From Larimichthys crocea (Eukaryota > Chordata > Actinopteri > Sciaenidae): a stretch of 64,000 nt of DNA. Of this stretch, positions 25,716 through 37,992 are shown one piece after another. The position numbers and the translations under genes are program-made. The stretch covers positions 23,770,633-23,834,632 of the forward strand of contig NC_040016.1 of assembly GCF_000972845.2 (NCBI RefSeq), read 5' to 3'. The notes beneath the pieces were generated by a model. It did no database searches, was not told the origin of the DNA, and worked only from the letters and a program-made list of their open reading frames with translations. The first letter of the stretch is position 1, and each line of letters starts with the position of its first letter.

Positions 25716-27640
25716 GCAACATGTCCATATATGCCAAATAAGGCTGCCACATCTCTGTAAAAGCATTACGGTCTTTCGTGAGCGTATATGTCATTTTTTC
25801 AAGTGCAAAATAGCTATTCATTTCTGAAAAACATCTTCCTATAGAAAGTTGGGAGTCAGAGTTTTATATGACAGCAATGCACTTCCTGGCAACACACAAA
25901 GCCAATAAGAGAAACTTCTTTTGAGCTTTTTTTTAATCGTGCATTAATATTTGTAGTGTCTCCTAATAAGCAGATTCGAAGATCTAATGGGAGACGTTCT
26001 CCTAGTTTTGTCATGATGTCAGAAAAAGCATGTCAGAATATGTTAAGTTTTGTGCATAACCAAGTGCAGTGCAGGAATGAGCCCTCTTCTATACTACATC
26101 TACACAAGCTACAACACAAGCTGGATATCTCAGGTTTTTATTTATGCAATTTCTGTGGCTTAAGATAGGTTTGATGGAGAAAGTTATAATAGGTCAGCCT
26201 GTATCTGGAGTTAATAGTGGAAGTTAAACTCTTTTGACACAATTCAGACCAGAGCTCTGTACCCATTGTCACACCCAAGTCAGTCTCCCTTAATTTATGT
26301 AAACCTGGTTTTGGAGCATCATCCATCAAGAGAGAATACACTTTTGAGATAAGACGAGGTGCGTTACCCTCATGAAGCAGTCCTTCCAGATCACTGAGCA
26401 TGGGTAGTGTCATTTCAGGTCCCAAAACAGAAGAAGAAATGATCTTAACTGTAAATAACAAAAAAAGTTTCTGCTGGACAGATCATACTTCCTCCTTAGG
26501 TCCTCAAAAGACATCAGGGATCCATCCTCATAGCAGTCCTCCAGATGATGAATCCCTTTCTGGTGCCACATGTCCAGGATCTTATTATCCACTCACATAG
26601 ATATGAGCTCATTCTGTTTCAGTGGTGTTTTAGGTGAAAATATATATTTTTAGTCTAATATTTTTCCAGACTTCATGCCATGTTTTGATGATATGAATCA
26701 AGACAGGGTTGTCAGTTCTTCTGGAGATAGCTGTAGGTGTCCATTTATAGATAAACTCTGCAGGTATATTTTCTTTAGGAGCGTACATTCTAATTGAAAC
26801 CCAAGGTGGGACATTTTCCCTTTCAAAAAAGAAATAAACAAGTCGTATTTGGGCAGCCAAATAAAGCTTTTCAAGGTTAGGCAGTCGAAGACCCCCCAGT
26901 TTATAGTCCCATGTAAGATTTTCTATTGAGACCCTTGGAGTCTTACCATTCCATATGAATTGACTGATATGTCTATTAAGGTTTTTAAAAAAAACTGTGT
27001 GGCACTGGAGTTGGTAAGGACTGAAAGAGGTACTACAGCCTTGGTAATATATTAATTTTAATGCAATTTATTCGGCCAATCAAAGTAATGGGTACATTTG
27101 TCCATTTCTGTAGATCCTCTATTATTCGACTAACTAGTGGTGAGTAATTGAGTTTGTACACATTTTTAAGGTTGTTATCCACCATAATTCCAAGGTATCT
27201 TGTCCCGCTTGGGGACCATTTAAACGGGCCCCTTCGCTCATATATTAAAGTTTGAGAGTGGGAGAATTCTTACTTTTGATAATTTACTTTATATTCAGAA
27301 ACAGATACAAATGTATAAAACAGTTTTAAATTCAACAAGGGAATCAAATGGGTTTGTTAAGTACAAAATTATATCATCTGCCATAAGATTAATTTTATGT
27401 ATCGTCTGGTCCACTTTCACACCCTTTATCTCTCTTGTCCTGTCTGATTGTCTCGGCCAGATAACAAAGAGTTCAGGGGATAAGAGACACCCTTGTCTGC
27501 TTGATCTACTCAGGGAGAGAGCAGTGGACATTTGTCCATTAGTAATTATTTTGGCTTGTGGATTCTTATAAAGCGTTCTGACCCAATTAATAAAATAAGA
27601 GCCAAATCCGAATTTAGATAGAACCTTGAAGATGAGCCTT
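25713..27640 (-). mobile_element. Decayed L1-clade LINE ORF2: reverse transcriptase to C-terminus
   Basis: Minus-strand fragments appear in L1 order from high to low coordinates. The reverse transcriptase region (about 27640-27295) has SKFGFGSYFINW, a RQGCLLSPELF motif and the catalytic box as MADD at 27373-27384 (normally YADD or FADD; both aspartates kept). Next come the thumb and connector, with KTPRVSIENLTWDY and GGLRLPNLEKLYLAAQIRLV (about 26960-26840), then LISKVYSLLMDD (about 26360), a stop at 26138-26140, a degraded zinc-knuckle region (about 26115-26050) and a C-terminal piece reading ALEKMTYTLTKD and FTEMWQPYL (about 25810-25730). Several stops and frame changes show that it is dead. 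The sequence differs from the L1 at 6.75-7.74 kb, so it is another subfamily or much older. Its 5' end falls near 27640; its 3' end abuts a SINE. Confidence 0.85.
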
Positions 27641-29604
27641 TTTAAGCAACATTAGATCAGTTCTTCATGCTTGGAAAAACTACAGGAAATAAGAACCGAA
27701 CAACATCCTGACTACGGCTGTGTGTGTGTCTTGAACGCTGTTTTTAATTAAAATGTTCAGTGTAACTCACATTAAGCTTAAAGGCTTCATTTACTCTCAC
27801 ATTGTCAGCCTATATTGGCTGTCTGGGTTCAACTGCATTTATCATATACTTACATATCACTCACATCACATACTCTGTCACAAAGTGTAGACAGTCAGGA
27901 GGGCACATTTGGGTGTCTGGGTTTAAATATGAGACAGACGCATTTTGACTATCCTCACTACCTTCACAAAACAAAAAAGCACTTTAAAATATACATCAGG
28001 CACCATTTTGACTTCTCTGGGACTGGTGGTTCTAGTTCGTCTACTTCTAAAAATCATGCGTGATTCATAAATTTCCCACATGGTGCATTAAAAAAGAGGA
28101 CAAAGCAGCGCTATGGGCCACTTGAGTGTGAGGGTGCAGCCCCGACAACATGTCATGCGCCAAATGCATTGGCATTTTGCATGGGCTGTTGCTGGACAAT
28201 AAAAAAGCCTGCAGGACACACATGTATCCGTGAATACTGAAATGTCACACGAGAAGATGGGGAGTTATTAAGAGGAAAGGACGTTTCAAAGAGAGCATGC
28301 GAGAGCAGCAGATTCCTTTTGTCCCTTCTCAGATTCTGTAAAGCGGCATCTGTTATGGATTGTTTCATACGCGGTGACCTTCAAGCCTACTTAGGAAGGA
28401 GAAGGAAAGAGATAAAGAAGAGTATATCTCATCTTTTTTACCTCACCCTTCATCCTTGGTAAATGAATAAGATGAGCTCAGATTTTCCTTTCCCTTTTTT
28501 GTGGGAAAGTGATGCCAACAAATCACCCCTGCCATCCTACACCAATCAGCTGGAACATTACTAAAGATCACCCACAGTTCCCTGCTCTGAATACTTATGG
28601 GGAGGACAGGTTCCTCATGGTTTAAGTTCAGCAGGCCCCTGCTACACTCTATCAGGCTGTCATTTAAATTGCAGCTGAAGATGGAATCCTTTTCAGTGGC
28701 ACTCAGTGGAGCATCATGTACAGAAAGCAGAGATGGGTGAAAAACATTTCACTGAGTGCACGCTCCATCATTTACCGTCTGTGTTACTGCTACAAGAGTG
28801 CAGTGCAAGTCCACTCCTGTGCTATGATTTACTGAGACTATGACTGATTGATTCTATTGACTGATTTGTTTGTTGAGTATAGATGCTTGAACATCAGGTT
28901 CTCAAACAACATGCAGACTCTTTCAGCAATGGCAACTCTTCAAAAAAAGTTTAACACAGTGTTGTGTAACTTCTACAATAAACCAACAGATTTCAAATCA
29001 ATCGCTGATGCTATCAGGTGAATGGTGTCTCATTCCCACTATGCGGCCCATAAGTTGCTTCATTGAACTTTGGGCTCCAGGTACAATCACTTGCGAGAAG
29101 TAGGCTTTACAACAATAAGTCACACCACCAACTATTTCACTGATTCTGGTGAAACTGGATCATATTTTATGGAGAAAATGTTTTCTGGTTTTCCCTCCGA
29201 TGTCCTCCGGCTCCCACATTAACTCTTTGTGATTTACAGAGTTTATGATGGACAGTGAAGTAAATGGGGATGTCAGTTTTTTTCCCCTAAATAGATCTTT
29301 TATTTTGGAGGCTGCATTTATTTTGGACTCTGTATCAAAGGTTCTGTTCAAATGTACATGGTGCAAGAAATGACCCCATCTTCTGCTAATGTTAACGCAC
29401 GGGTTAATTTAGTTCAGTATTATTGCTTAGTTTATAGTTTAGCATCATTTAAGCATGGCCTCATTCACCTCGCTGCCAGCCAGGTTGACAATTGTGTTTA
29501 AAGAGAATTTTGGAAAATGAAAAATGCTCTTTGTCTTCATCCTGTAATCATCTCTCGGGCCACAGTGGCTGCTGTTTAGTTTAAAGTTCCACAGTGTAGG
29601 CTTA
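27641..29604. other. Gene-free stretch between the L1 and the CpG-rich element
   Basis: No coding or RNA feature seen. GCACTCAGTG near 28698 and CACTGAGTGC near 28752 form a 10-bp inverted pair separated by about 44 bases, a weak hairpin candidate. Confidence 0.5.
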
Positions 29605-30240
29605 AGGCCAACTCACACCGGACGCGGAACGGAAGCGGAACGGCACCGCCGCGGTCACCGTAGCAAATAGAATCCAGTCTAGTCAATGAGAGCACTTACA
29701 CCGGGCGCGGATCAGACGCGGATCAGACGCGGATCAGAAGTGGCTCTCCGCGCCACGGTGCGAGCTTTCCGCAGGATTTCTATTTTTTCCGCGAGCCGCG
29801 GCTGAACCTCGTAAATTTCAACAGAGCACTGCGCACCAGACAGGAAACCGGGCCTTGAATCAACCTAATAAACTTCCGCCCCCTTTCAAAATAAAACACA
29901 ATACTCAGTTCATGTAGCTTTTTACAACTTCACATCAACGTGACGTCATGACCGGTGGCACCAGGTGATCAAAGATCGATCAAAGGGTCTCAACGAGAGA
30001 CTAATTGTTGAAGTGGAACAACACACAATAATTTATGACACAACAGATCCTTTTTATAATCTCCTCCACGTCGGAGAAGCAAAGTCAGCTGTTTGTTGTT
30101 GTTTTTTTCTTTATACACAGTTTATCGCGGGGTCTCGGGTATGTCCAGGATTCTCGCGTGATCTCGTGATCTCGCGTGAATACGGCCGGCTCGCTCCGCT
30201 GCCGTTCCGCTTCCGTTCCGCGTTCGGTGTGAGTCCCGTG
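29605..30240. mobile_element. CpG-rich non-autonomous DNA transposon with 35-bp terminal inverted repeats
   Basis: The sequence at 29611-29645 (starting ACTCACACCGGACGCGGAAC) is repeated inverted at 30200-30234 with one mismatch. The interior is strikingly rich in CpG, unlike its surroundings, and holds three copies of GCGGATCAGAC-type 11-mers (29707-29737) and a GATCTCGCGTGA/GATCTCGTGA cluster (30150-30178). No transposase-like frame was found. TTA occurs six bases outside both inverted repeats (29602-29604 and 30241-30243), so a 3-bp PIF/Harbinger-type duplication is possible, but the six bases between do not match each other and the superfamily is left open. Confidence 0.75.
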
Positions 30241-30844
30241 TTACTGTATCTGATCAGAGTGTACTGATGAAACCAAAAATGATGTTTTGCTTTATCTCTA
30301 AATCTAATTGCTAATATAGAATAACAGTGCATGTGTCCTGACCAAAAAGAATGTAATGCTAATGTTTCATAGTAATATGATGACAGTTGTTAAAATGTCG
30401 TCCCTACATGAAAAGGTTTTTCCAAACTGTATATGCAGACACCTCGCTGTAGGAATATCCATAATGGAAACAAAACAGAAAGTATAACATGCAGGCAGCA
30501 GATGGTTACACTTGGACCTGATGTGGGACTGATATGACCTTCACTGCATACGGAAAACACTTCCTGCTATCACAGCGGCATTCACTGAAAAAAACTAAAC
30601 AAAAAAAAAAAAAAACTGGTTGGGTGGGCGTAAGTGGCACTTGGGGGTGGAGGGTGCTGTGGTGGTGGGGACAGGGGACAGCTTCCAGTGGGACAGGACA
30701 ATAGAGGAGTGCATTAACAGCTTCTGTCTTGTGTCCCAGCAGAGGTGTCAGCTTCGTGGCATTGTGTTTAGCCTCCTGGCAGCGTGACCTTGTCTCACTG
30801 AACAGTGGCTATTAATTAGCCAAGCGTGTGTGTGTGTATGTGCT

Positions 30845-30865
30845 GGGGTGGGGGAGGGGTAGGGG
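30845..30865 (+). other. Canonical G-quadruplex motif
   Basis: Four runs of at least four G (30845-30848, 30850-30854, 30856-30859, 30862-30865) are separated by loops of one, one and two bases. This short-loop form is the most stable kind of G-quadruplex motif. More G runs follow to about 30890 and precede it at 30620-30680. Confidence 0.85.
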
Positions 30866-31181
30866 TGGCTGATGGGTAATAGGTGGGTGGCTGAAGGGGA
30901 TGAGTGTGTGAGTGGCATCGGTTCACAGCCTGCCCGCCTGGCTGGCTGTCTATATACGATCAATGAGCTGGAGGAAGGTGAGGAGGAAGGGCGGAGAGGG
31001 CGGATGGTGCTTTGGAGGCGAGGCATGTCTGCGAGGGCGTTTTCCATGACATTAAAGAGCTCTTTGAGCTATATGTTGCAGCCACACTTCCTCTTTCCAC
31101 CCCATCCTCGTTGCACAGCATTGCCTCCCAGTGTTTCTGCTTCATAGATGATGATGTGCCTTGTTGGGCTTCATATCTCCT

Positions 31182-31188
31182 CTGTGTG

Positions 31189-31256
<68 letters not shown>

Positions 31257-31300
31257 CGTGTGTGTGTGTGTGTGCGTGTGTGTGTGTGTGTGTGCATGTA
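31182..31300. repeat. Long (TG)n microsatellite with GC interruptions
   Basis: About 119 bp of TG with several GC steps, so part of it reads (TGCG). Alternating purine-pyrimidine with CG steps is the most Z-DNA-prone type of tract in the window. Confidence 0.97.
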
Positions 31301-32684
31301 TGCGCGCTACTGTCTTTCGCTGCCCTTGGCTGAGGCTCCAGAAAACATGAAGTCATGCTGGGCGGACTCCATGAGCGAGTGATTTCTCTCTGCTTTGCTC
31401 TGATCGACGTCCAGCCAGCCACAAAAGCCTGCCATCCCTTTCCGCTACCCCAACACCACCACAGCCTACCCCCCGCCTCCTCCTTGTTCTCCTCACCACA
31501 GCCTCCTCTTTCACTACCTCCCTAACCACCCTGCTCATAACTCGTCTTTCTTTCTTACTTCCACCTTCCTTTCTCCTGCTCCACAGTCCTAACCTCCCTG
31601 CCATAATCTCTTCTTTTTTCTGTTTCCATTGTTTTTTTTTCTTCCAGAACACAACTTTGATCCAAATCTCATCAATAAATGATTCATAATCCACAGAATC
31701 ATGAATATCCTCATATCATCCCTAATATGTTTGGTGACCCTCTGACCTTTTTCTCTTGTCTCATTATTTTATTCATTTATTGCAAGAAATATTTATTTAT
31801 TACAACTGGGCTATGATGAAACTGAACACATTCATGCTATCCACAGGATGATCCTCTGCCAGTCTTAATGACTGCTGTGACCTCTGCTCTGTGACACTCT
31901 TTATGAGAAACTTACATTTACATACATGGCCAAAGAACAGAAAAAACATCCGTATGTTATCTGTGCCGTTTCTATGGAGCTGGGCAGGTAAATACACAGT
32001 TACAGTACTAGTATCTAATCTAAATGTACCGGCTGAATTTAATCAAGTTTTGTTCTGATTTTGATTTTTGATTTTGTTCTGATATAACATGAAGTTAAAT
32101 CATATATACTTATACCAATTATACATTCTGTAGTAAATTATTATTAAGATAATAACACAGAACATAATTTTAGAGCATTCAAAGTCATCCAGACGGACAC
32201 TAATTTGTCTGCACACTCGTGCTTGCTCTGGGCTTTTAATATTCTCATCCTCTGACTTCCTGTGTAATGGCACACTGTTATTGTTTCACAAAAGCTGTCA
32301 CTGTAAACTGGAACTCTCCAGGCAGCTGCTCGCACAGCGTTATACTTTTAGTTTTGTTTAATTCCCGACCCTCTCTGACGTCAGCTCTCCCCACATCATC
32401 TCCACACCCTCACATATGGAAACACACCCTCTCCTCTCAGCTTCCATTGCCAGGATATTTGGTCTGCCACCAGCGGGGCTGCAGGATGACTATTACCCCC
32501 CCTCCTCTCCTCTTCCCTGCCAGCCTGCTCGAGCACAACAGCTGCCACGATAAAGCAGCACACCGGTCCTGAGAGCAGCTCCACGCTGGAGGTGGAGTTA
32601 AGGCTAGCTTTGCATCAGTGTGTGTGTTTGGTGGATGTCCTTCAGCACTAAGAGCATTGGAGGGAGATGTAAAGAATGCTAATG

Positions 32685-32713
32685 AAGTCAGTCCCTAGAG
32701 TAAGGACTGACTT
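32685..32713. other. Perfect 10-bp stem hairpin
   Basis: AAGTCAGTCC (32685-32694) pairs exactly with GGACTGACTT (32704-32713) across a 9-nt loop. There is no U-run after it and no gene next to it, so no terminator role can be given. Confidence 0.85.
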
Positions 32714-35700
32714 GGCCAGCCCTGGCATACATACACTGTATCTGTTTGTGTGTGTGTGCTTTCCATTGCATTTGAACACCCCGATGTTCGCTCTCTCTGA
32801 AGTCAAGTGAAGAGAGATCAAGTGAGAAGTGGGCGAGCCAAGGTTAAGCACAGGAACACAGGGATGGGCTGTGCATTTTAATTGAGGCTTGAGCAAACAC
32901 TCTGCAATTCCCCTAAATGGCCCCCTGTGATGGATGACAGGAACCAGTGTTGTCTATTTTTCTTCTCAAGAGGAACTTTTGTGTGAGCGGCAGTGTGTCT
33001 TGACACAAAAGGCTAGGCCAGCCAAAGTCCCGGCTCCTTTAAGCTTTATTGACTCCTGGCACTACACGCTGAGGGAGAGTGTTAGAGAGAAAATGAGTTA
33101 CCTTGGTACACATCTACAATGCATCTGCTCTTCAGTGTGTGTGTATTTGTGCAGATGTGTGTTTGCACTGTGTCTCCACCAAAACTTACCACTGTACACC
33201 TGCGCAGACGAGATTTCACATTTCAGCAGTGTTGTTGTAAACTCTGCTGGACCCACCAGCTGCTCCATCTTTACAAACTTTTTGTTCCATTGTTCACCAG
33301 ACAGAACTTTTTTTTTTTTTTTTCAGACTTACTGTTGAGAGTCCAAACTCTCCAAAGATTCCATATCTGTCAGGCTTAATTTGGAGGATGTGTAATATAT
33401 GATGCAACAGACATCTAATATTCTAATAACATTTCAATTTGATTTGCTGTCTGGGCGAGTGTGACATTGACGAGCTTTGTGCAGAAAATAATATTTAATT
33501 TAATTTCTAAACACAACTAAAACACCTCTGCATCTCTGTCATCACCACTGGACAACTGTTCCTTTTGAATCAGCTGAATCAACTTGAATCTGAGTCAATA
33601 ATAGAATTTACTTTACGATGACTGCTAGCCATGGAGGCTTTGCAGCTATTTTGCCCTGAAGTTTGTTGACACGATGGTTTCTGACTTTGAATGATGATCA
33701 GCAGAGGGATGTGAAGGTTTTGCTTTTTAGCACTGGGTTGCTCATGAATCCAGTCTGTTTATTTTTCCTCCATGGAGTGAAGGGAGAGTACTGGACACGT
33801 ACACTACAGTAATACTTTGACTTTAAAAACACTTTAAAAGGTTGAATATCCTGAAGCTTTCAAAGTAAAAGGACTCAGGGAGCAGCAGACTTGCCTCTTT
33901 CAGTTACAAAATCATATGTTACATACGTGGATTGTTATTGCTGGAGTATTTTAACATTGTAGATAGTTAATTCACGTTCTTTCTTTTCATTCTTGGAAGT
34001 AGTTTAATTTTGAATGTGTCATCTTTTATGTACTAAATGTTAGATAAAGGCCTCTGCGAGTAACTGTAAAAAAGTAGTGGAGTGAAAAGGACAATATGTC
34101 TGTCTGCAAGGCATTTTTGTTGTAAAAGATCATTGATTTATTTTCTATGAGCAGATAGTTTGCAGGAGAAAAGTCTCTCTCTGTGCCTTTATAAGGACAT
34201 TTTCTTTTAATGTAGGTACAACGAGAACCCTCCATAGTGCTGTAAACTGCTGGGCGACAGTGGAGTGTAACCAGGGAACTTAGTGGGAGCAATAACCCCA
34301 CAACCTGTGCACTGCACTGGGATGCTGCACAGCTTAATGAGCCTATGTGGTGTTAGAGGAAGAGCATGTTAATATGACTGATGAAGGAAAATAAAACGTG
34401 CGCTGCGTGTGAGGTTGTGACTGTGGATGTTAAGGCTGGTTATGGAACCTCAATAGAATTTTACTATAGACTGAATAGTGTCCATAACAGCGAGTGTTAA
34501 AAAGTGGGGCTGGAGAGAAAAAAAAGTAAGCCAACTGGTTATTGGTAGAAGTTCATTTAAATAGTCAAACTACTTGTAAAGAAAACTATTCACAAATAGA
34601 AGAATCAGAGTTAGATACACTGTATGCGTGTCTATGCATGATAGATCATTTTACAGAAATAAGCAGTAGTAGTAGTCCTCTCACCATGTTTGTTATGTTC
34701 TTATATTAGGACACCTTGGTGTATATTATGACATATATAAATAATAAATGAACCCTCCTGCTATGATAGAAATATTTTCTTATTAAAAAGTGAAATAAGG
34801 CTGGACTGCAGAAACGTTGTGTGTCCTTATGGATTAAAAAGACAGAAATTTGTACTGCGTTAGAGATAGGCTTGACATTAGTGTGTGGACACTAAGTAGG
34901 ATTTGCGTCTGCTCTGAAGCTTTGTCACAGAGAACATTCTGCTTCGGTTAGACAAAAGTGACATTCAAGATGTCTCTTTGTTCCTTCTAGGACAGATTGT
35001 TCTGTCTTTGTCTTTTTCTTTTCCACTCTCTGTGGAACAATAATGAAAGTGTGTCCTTATCATAAGCAAGCGTTCTTCTTTTGACATACATACAGACCTT
35101 GGATTAGAATGTTCAAACCTCCCTGTCATAACAGCAGCTGTGTCGTCCTTTTAGTCTCTGCTTATAGCTCAAATGTTAGTGACACCAACTCAGCAATGTG
35201 AGAAGGCCCAAAATCAAACTTCCTACATTCTCCTCAGTTATCTTCGTTTTACCAGAGCACAATCAGATAAATGTCTACAGTATATAGATGTGTATACAGT
35301 AGAGTGTACTTTCTCATTGTATTTTTCTGAAAATGTTCCCCATGACACCATGACAGCTTCCCTCCCTCTCTTCCTCTTCCCACTCTTCCATTCTTCCCCC
35401 ACATCCCAACAGTAGGCCTCTGTTCCTCCTCTCATCCTCTGCCACTGACTGGTTGCCATGCAGTGGGCCGTCCATCAATGACCTGGTAACTGTTGCTAGG
35501 AGAGGAGTGTAATTTTATCGTTGGTGCTTAATTCCTCTTCTATCTATGCACTTTTCTCACTCCATGTTCTTCTCTTCCTGGCTTCTCCTTCACCCCCTCT
35601 CTGGCCCTCTTTAAGATCATCTCTCTGCTTTTATCCCATCTTATCCTCCTCCTCCTCCTGCCGCTCTCATTCCTCACTCTCATCCCTCTCCTTCCTCATC

Positions 35701-36119
35701 TCCTTCAATGTCCTTCACCTCTGTTTTCAATCTGCTCGCCATCTCTTTCCACTGTTGCAGACTTAAACCATGGTATGTCCGTAGGTATAAAATACCCTAA
35801 TACCCACTCTTGATAAATAAACCCTGTTAAATGGCCAGACACGTCTGAATGGCCATGACCATGATGTGATGGAGATGGGAGGAGAGTTGGCAATGGGGTC
35901 TCCTCAGGGTTCAGAGAGAAATACAGGGAAGAAGAGAAGGAGGCAATTCAACAGGAAAAAATTATTAATAAATTAATTAATAAAATTCTGCTTATGGGCT
36001 AAAATTCATTCAACCTGTTCAACCAATTAACATTTTATAGTTTTACTTTTTTAAACTAAAAACATCTAATACCTCCTATTGACTAACATCTACTGATTAA
36101 TATCTCATAATGTATGTGT

Positions 36120-36590
36120 TTCTATCGAGCCATGCTCTTCTTTTCTGTCTCACAGTCGTACATAAAGTTCAGGGCCTGCTCCTAAAAGTCGAGGATTTGA
36201 GCTCTTTGCCGTTATTGTACACAGAAGAACTCAGGAGTCGGTAAACTTTACAGACTGGGTGTTGTCTCAAAATCACTCTTGACTACAGAGTAACTGTGGT
36301 GGAGGTAGAGGAGGTTAATGGAAACTCAGTGTGAGTCGTATCTGTCAACTGCTCTGACACTCTTAGCTCCAGTCCTGACTGTCAGTGACGTCAGCTAAAG
36401 TAGTTTTGGACCAGACACCGGTACAACCTCCTCTACTGCCGTCCACTGTGACGGAGTGTTGGGTTGACAGAGCTGTCAAGACGGCAGGAGGAACGCCGTG
36501 TGGTGTGCTGGGATTTTAAAACTGAACTGTGACTGTGTGGAGATCTGAACATGGCTTTAAACATTAGACTGATGGAGGCTGATATGTGAG
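36120..36590 (+). promoter_or_regulatory. Promoter-like block with CRE and a possible short first exon (speculative)
   Basis: A full cAMP-response palindrome TGACGTCA lies near 36388. The TTTTAAAA near 36513 is TATA-like. An ATG in good context (AACATGG) at 36551 opens 11 codons (MALNIRLMEAD) that run into AT|GTGAGT, a perfect donor core, at 36586. If this were a first exon it would leave in phase 2, which does not fit the phase-1 ptprg exon at 39822, so it would not give an in-frame alternative ptprg start from this ATG. It could be a non-coding first exon, a piece of a retroelement promoter, or chance. Confidence 0.2.
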
Positions 36591-37960
36591 TTTAGTGTGT
36601 GGCAGTTGTTCTGCAGGCATACTGAACTGACATGAACCGGGCAGAGGGATTTTTTTATATTAATCAGTGAATATTTTATTCATAAATGTATTTGAGCAAC
36701 GCTGGATCAATCAGCTTGAGGCAGACTGCATACTGAGTCAATGTTCAGCTGTTCCTTGAGCCTGGCTTCTCTTCCATTTTTTCCTTAACACATCTTCTTA
36801 CTAATAGAAAATCTGGTTTCTGAGTGTTAAATGAAGAGGTGCTTTCAAGGCCTCATGGGGGCTGCTGTTCTTGAATGCTAACCAAAAAAACTGTTTTTAA
36901 TCTTCCCTGATGTGATGAGCTGCTTAGATTTTAATAGCTAGCTTTGTGCTAGCACTGGTGCTTTATATGTTCAACTAAAGCTGAGGAGTGAAAAGGAATT
37001 CAGCTAGAAAACAGAGGCGGGACAGATAACTGACAGGTCTTCTTTGTCCATGTTCATTTTGGAAAACAAGTCAGGTGTTCTTGGAACATCAACTACATCC
37101 AAATTTATCAATCAAATCAGGTTATGGATAACCATAAATCATGCTTGGTGGATTCAGAGTCATCCTTATTATCTACTTAATCTACAGTGGCTGTAGTTTT
37201 AGTAGTTTGGGACAAAGTTCTGGAATTTGCGGTTTCAAGTCAGTTTAGTATGTAAATGACTGCTTTGGTTCTTATGTAACCAGATTCTCACTGAAGGTTT
37301 TTTACAGACTTAAATTTGATTGATTGTTTCCCTTCAAAACATTAAAACATAAAAAAAAAACAGATTTGCAGGACAGTATAATGCACTGAAGTGCAGAGCC
37401 GTGGCTGTCATGATGTGACTGAAGGACAATGCACTCAGAGGCTTTCGAGAGGTCAGGTGATGGTGGGGGGAGGCAGGTTACTGAAGGCAGGAGTGAACGA
37501 CAAATTGATGAAAAACCACCCAGTCAAAGACAAGAAAGAGGGAGAGGAGGGAAAGAAGAAGATGTGTTTGACGAGGATGAAGGGGGTTAGGGCGGGGTCT
37601 GTGCATAATTACATTTTCTGTTCTGAGCAGTATTGGGAATCAATAATGTAATTCATAGAAAAGCCATAGAGCTGCCTCCCATTGGCATTCACAGACATGA
37701 GCCACGCTTACATCCCGGACAATTAAAACAAGAAGGGGGTGAGGAGGGGAAGGAGAGGAGAAGAGGGGGGCAGCACTGTCTGTCATTTAAACAAAGACTC
37801 ACCCTTCGTTCATCCTGAGCCTTTAAATCTCCCCCACAATGCCTTGCAAAAAGCTTGAGACTTTTAGTTTCCAGTACGACATGATTGACTTTCTCAGGTT
37901 TTCCTGGTGTCCATTTGGAGTCAGCTCAGGCTTTCCCTACTGATCCTCAGATATCACACA

Positions 37961-37961
<1 letters not shown>

Positions 37962-37991
<30 letters not shown>
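37962..37991. repeat. (CA)n microsatellite
   Basis: About 15 CA units, about 1.8 kb upstream of the ptprg exon. Confidence 0.95.

Positions 37992-37992
<1 letters not shown>

Noticed and set aside
29605..30240. CpG-island promoter of a gene
   Set aside because: The CpG-rich block is bounded by matching inverted repeats, which is better explained by a transposon; no first exon was recognised.
32934..33338. 134-codon open frame on the + strand
   Set aside because: Cys-rich part comes from a TGTGTG-like stretch and a poly-T run; no family match.
36551..36585. Alternative ptprg first coding exon
   Set aside because: It would leave in phase 2, but the exon at 39822 needs phase 1, so joining from this ATG breaks the frame. 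Kept only as a promoter-like observation.
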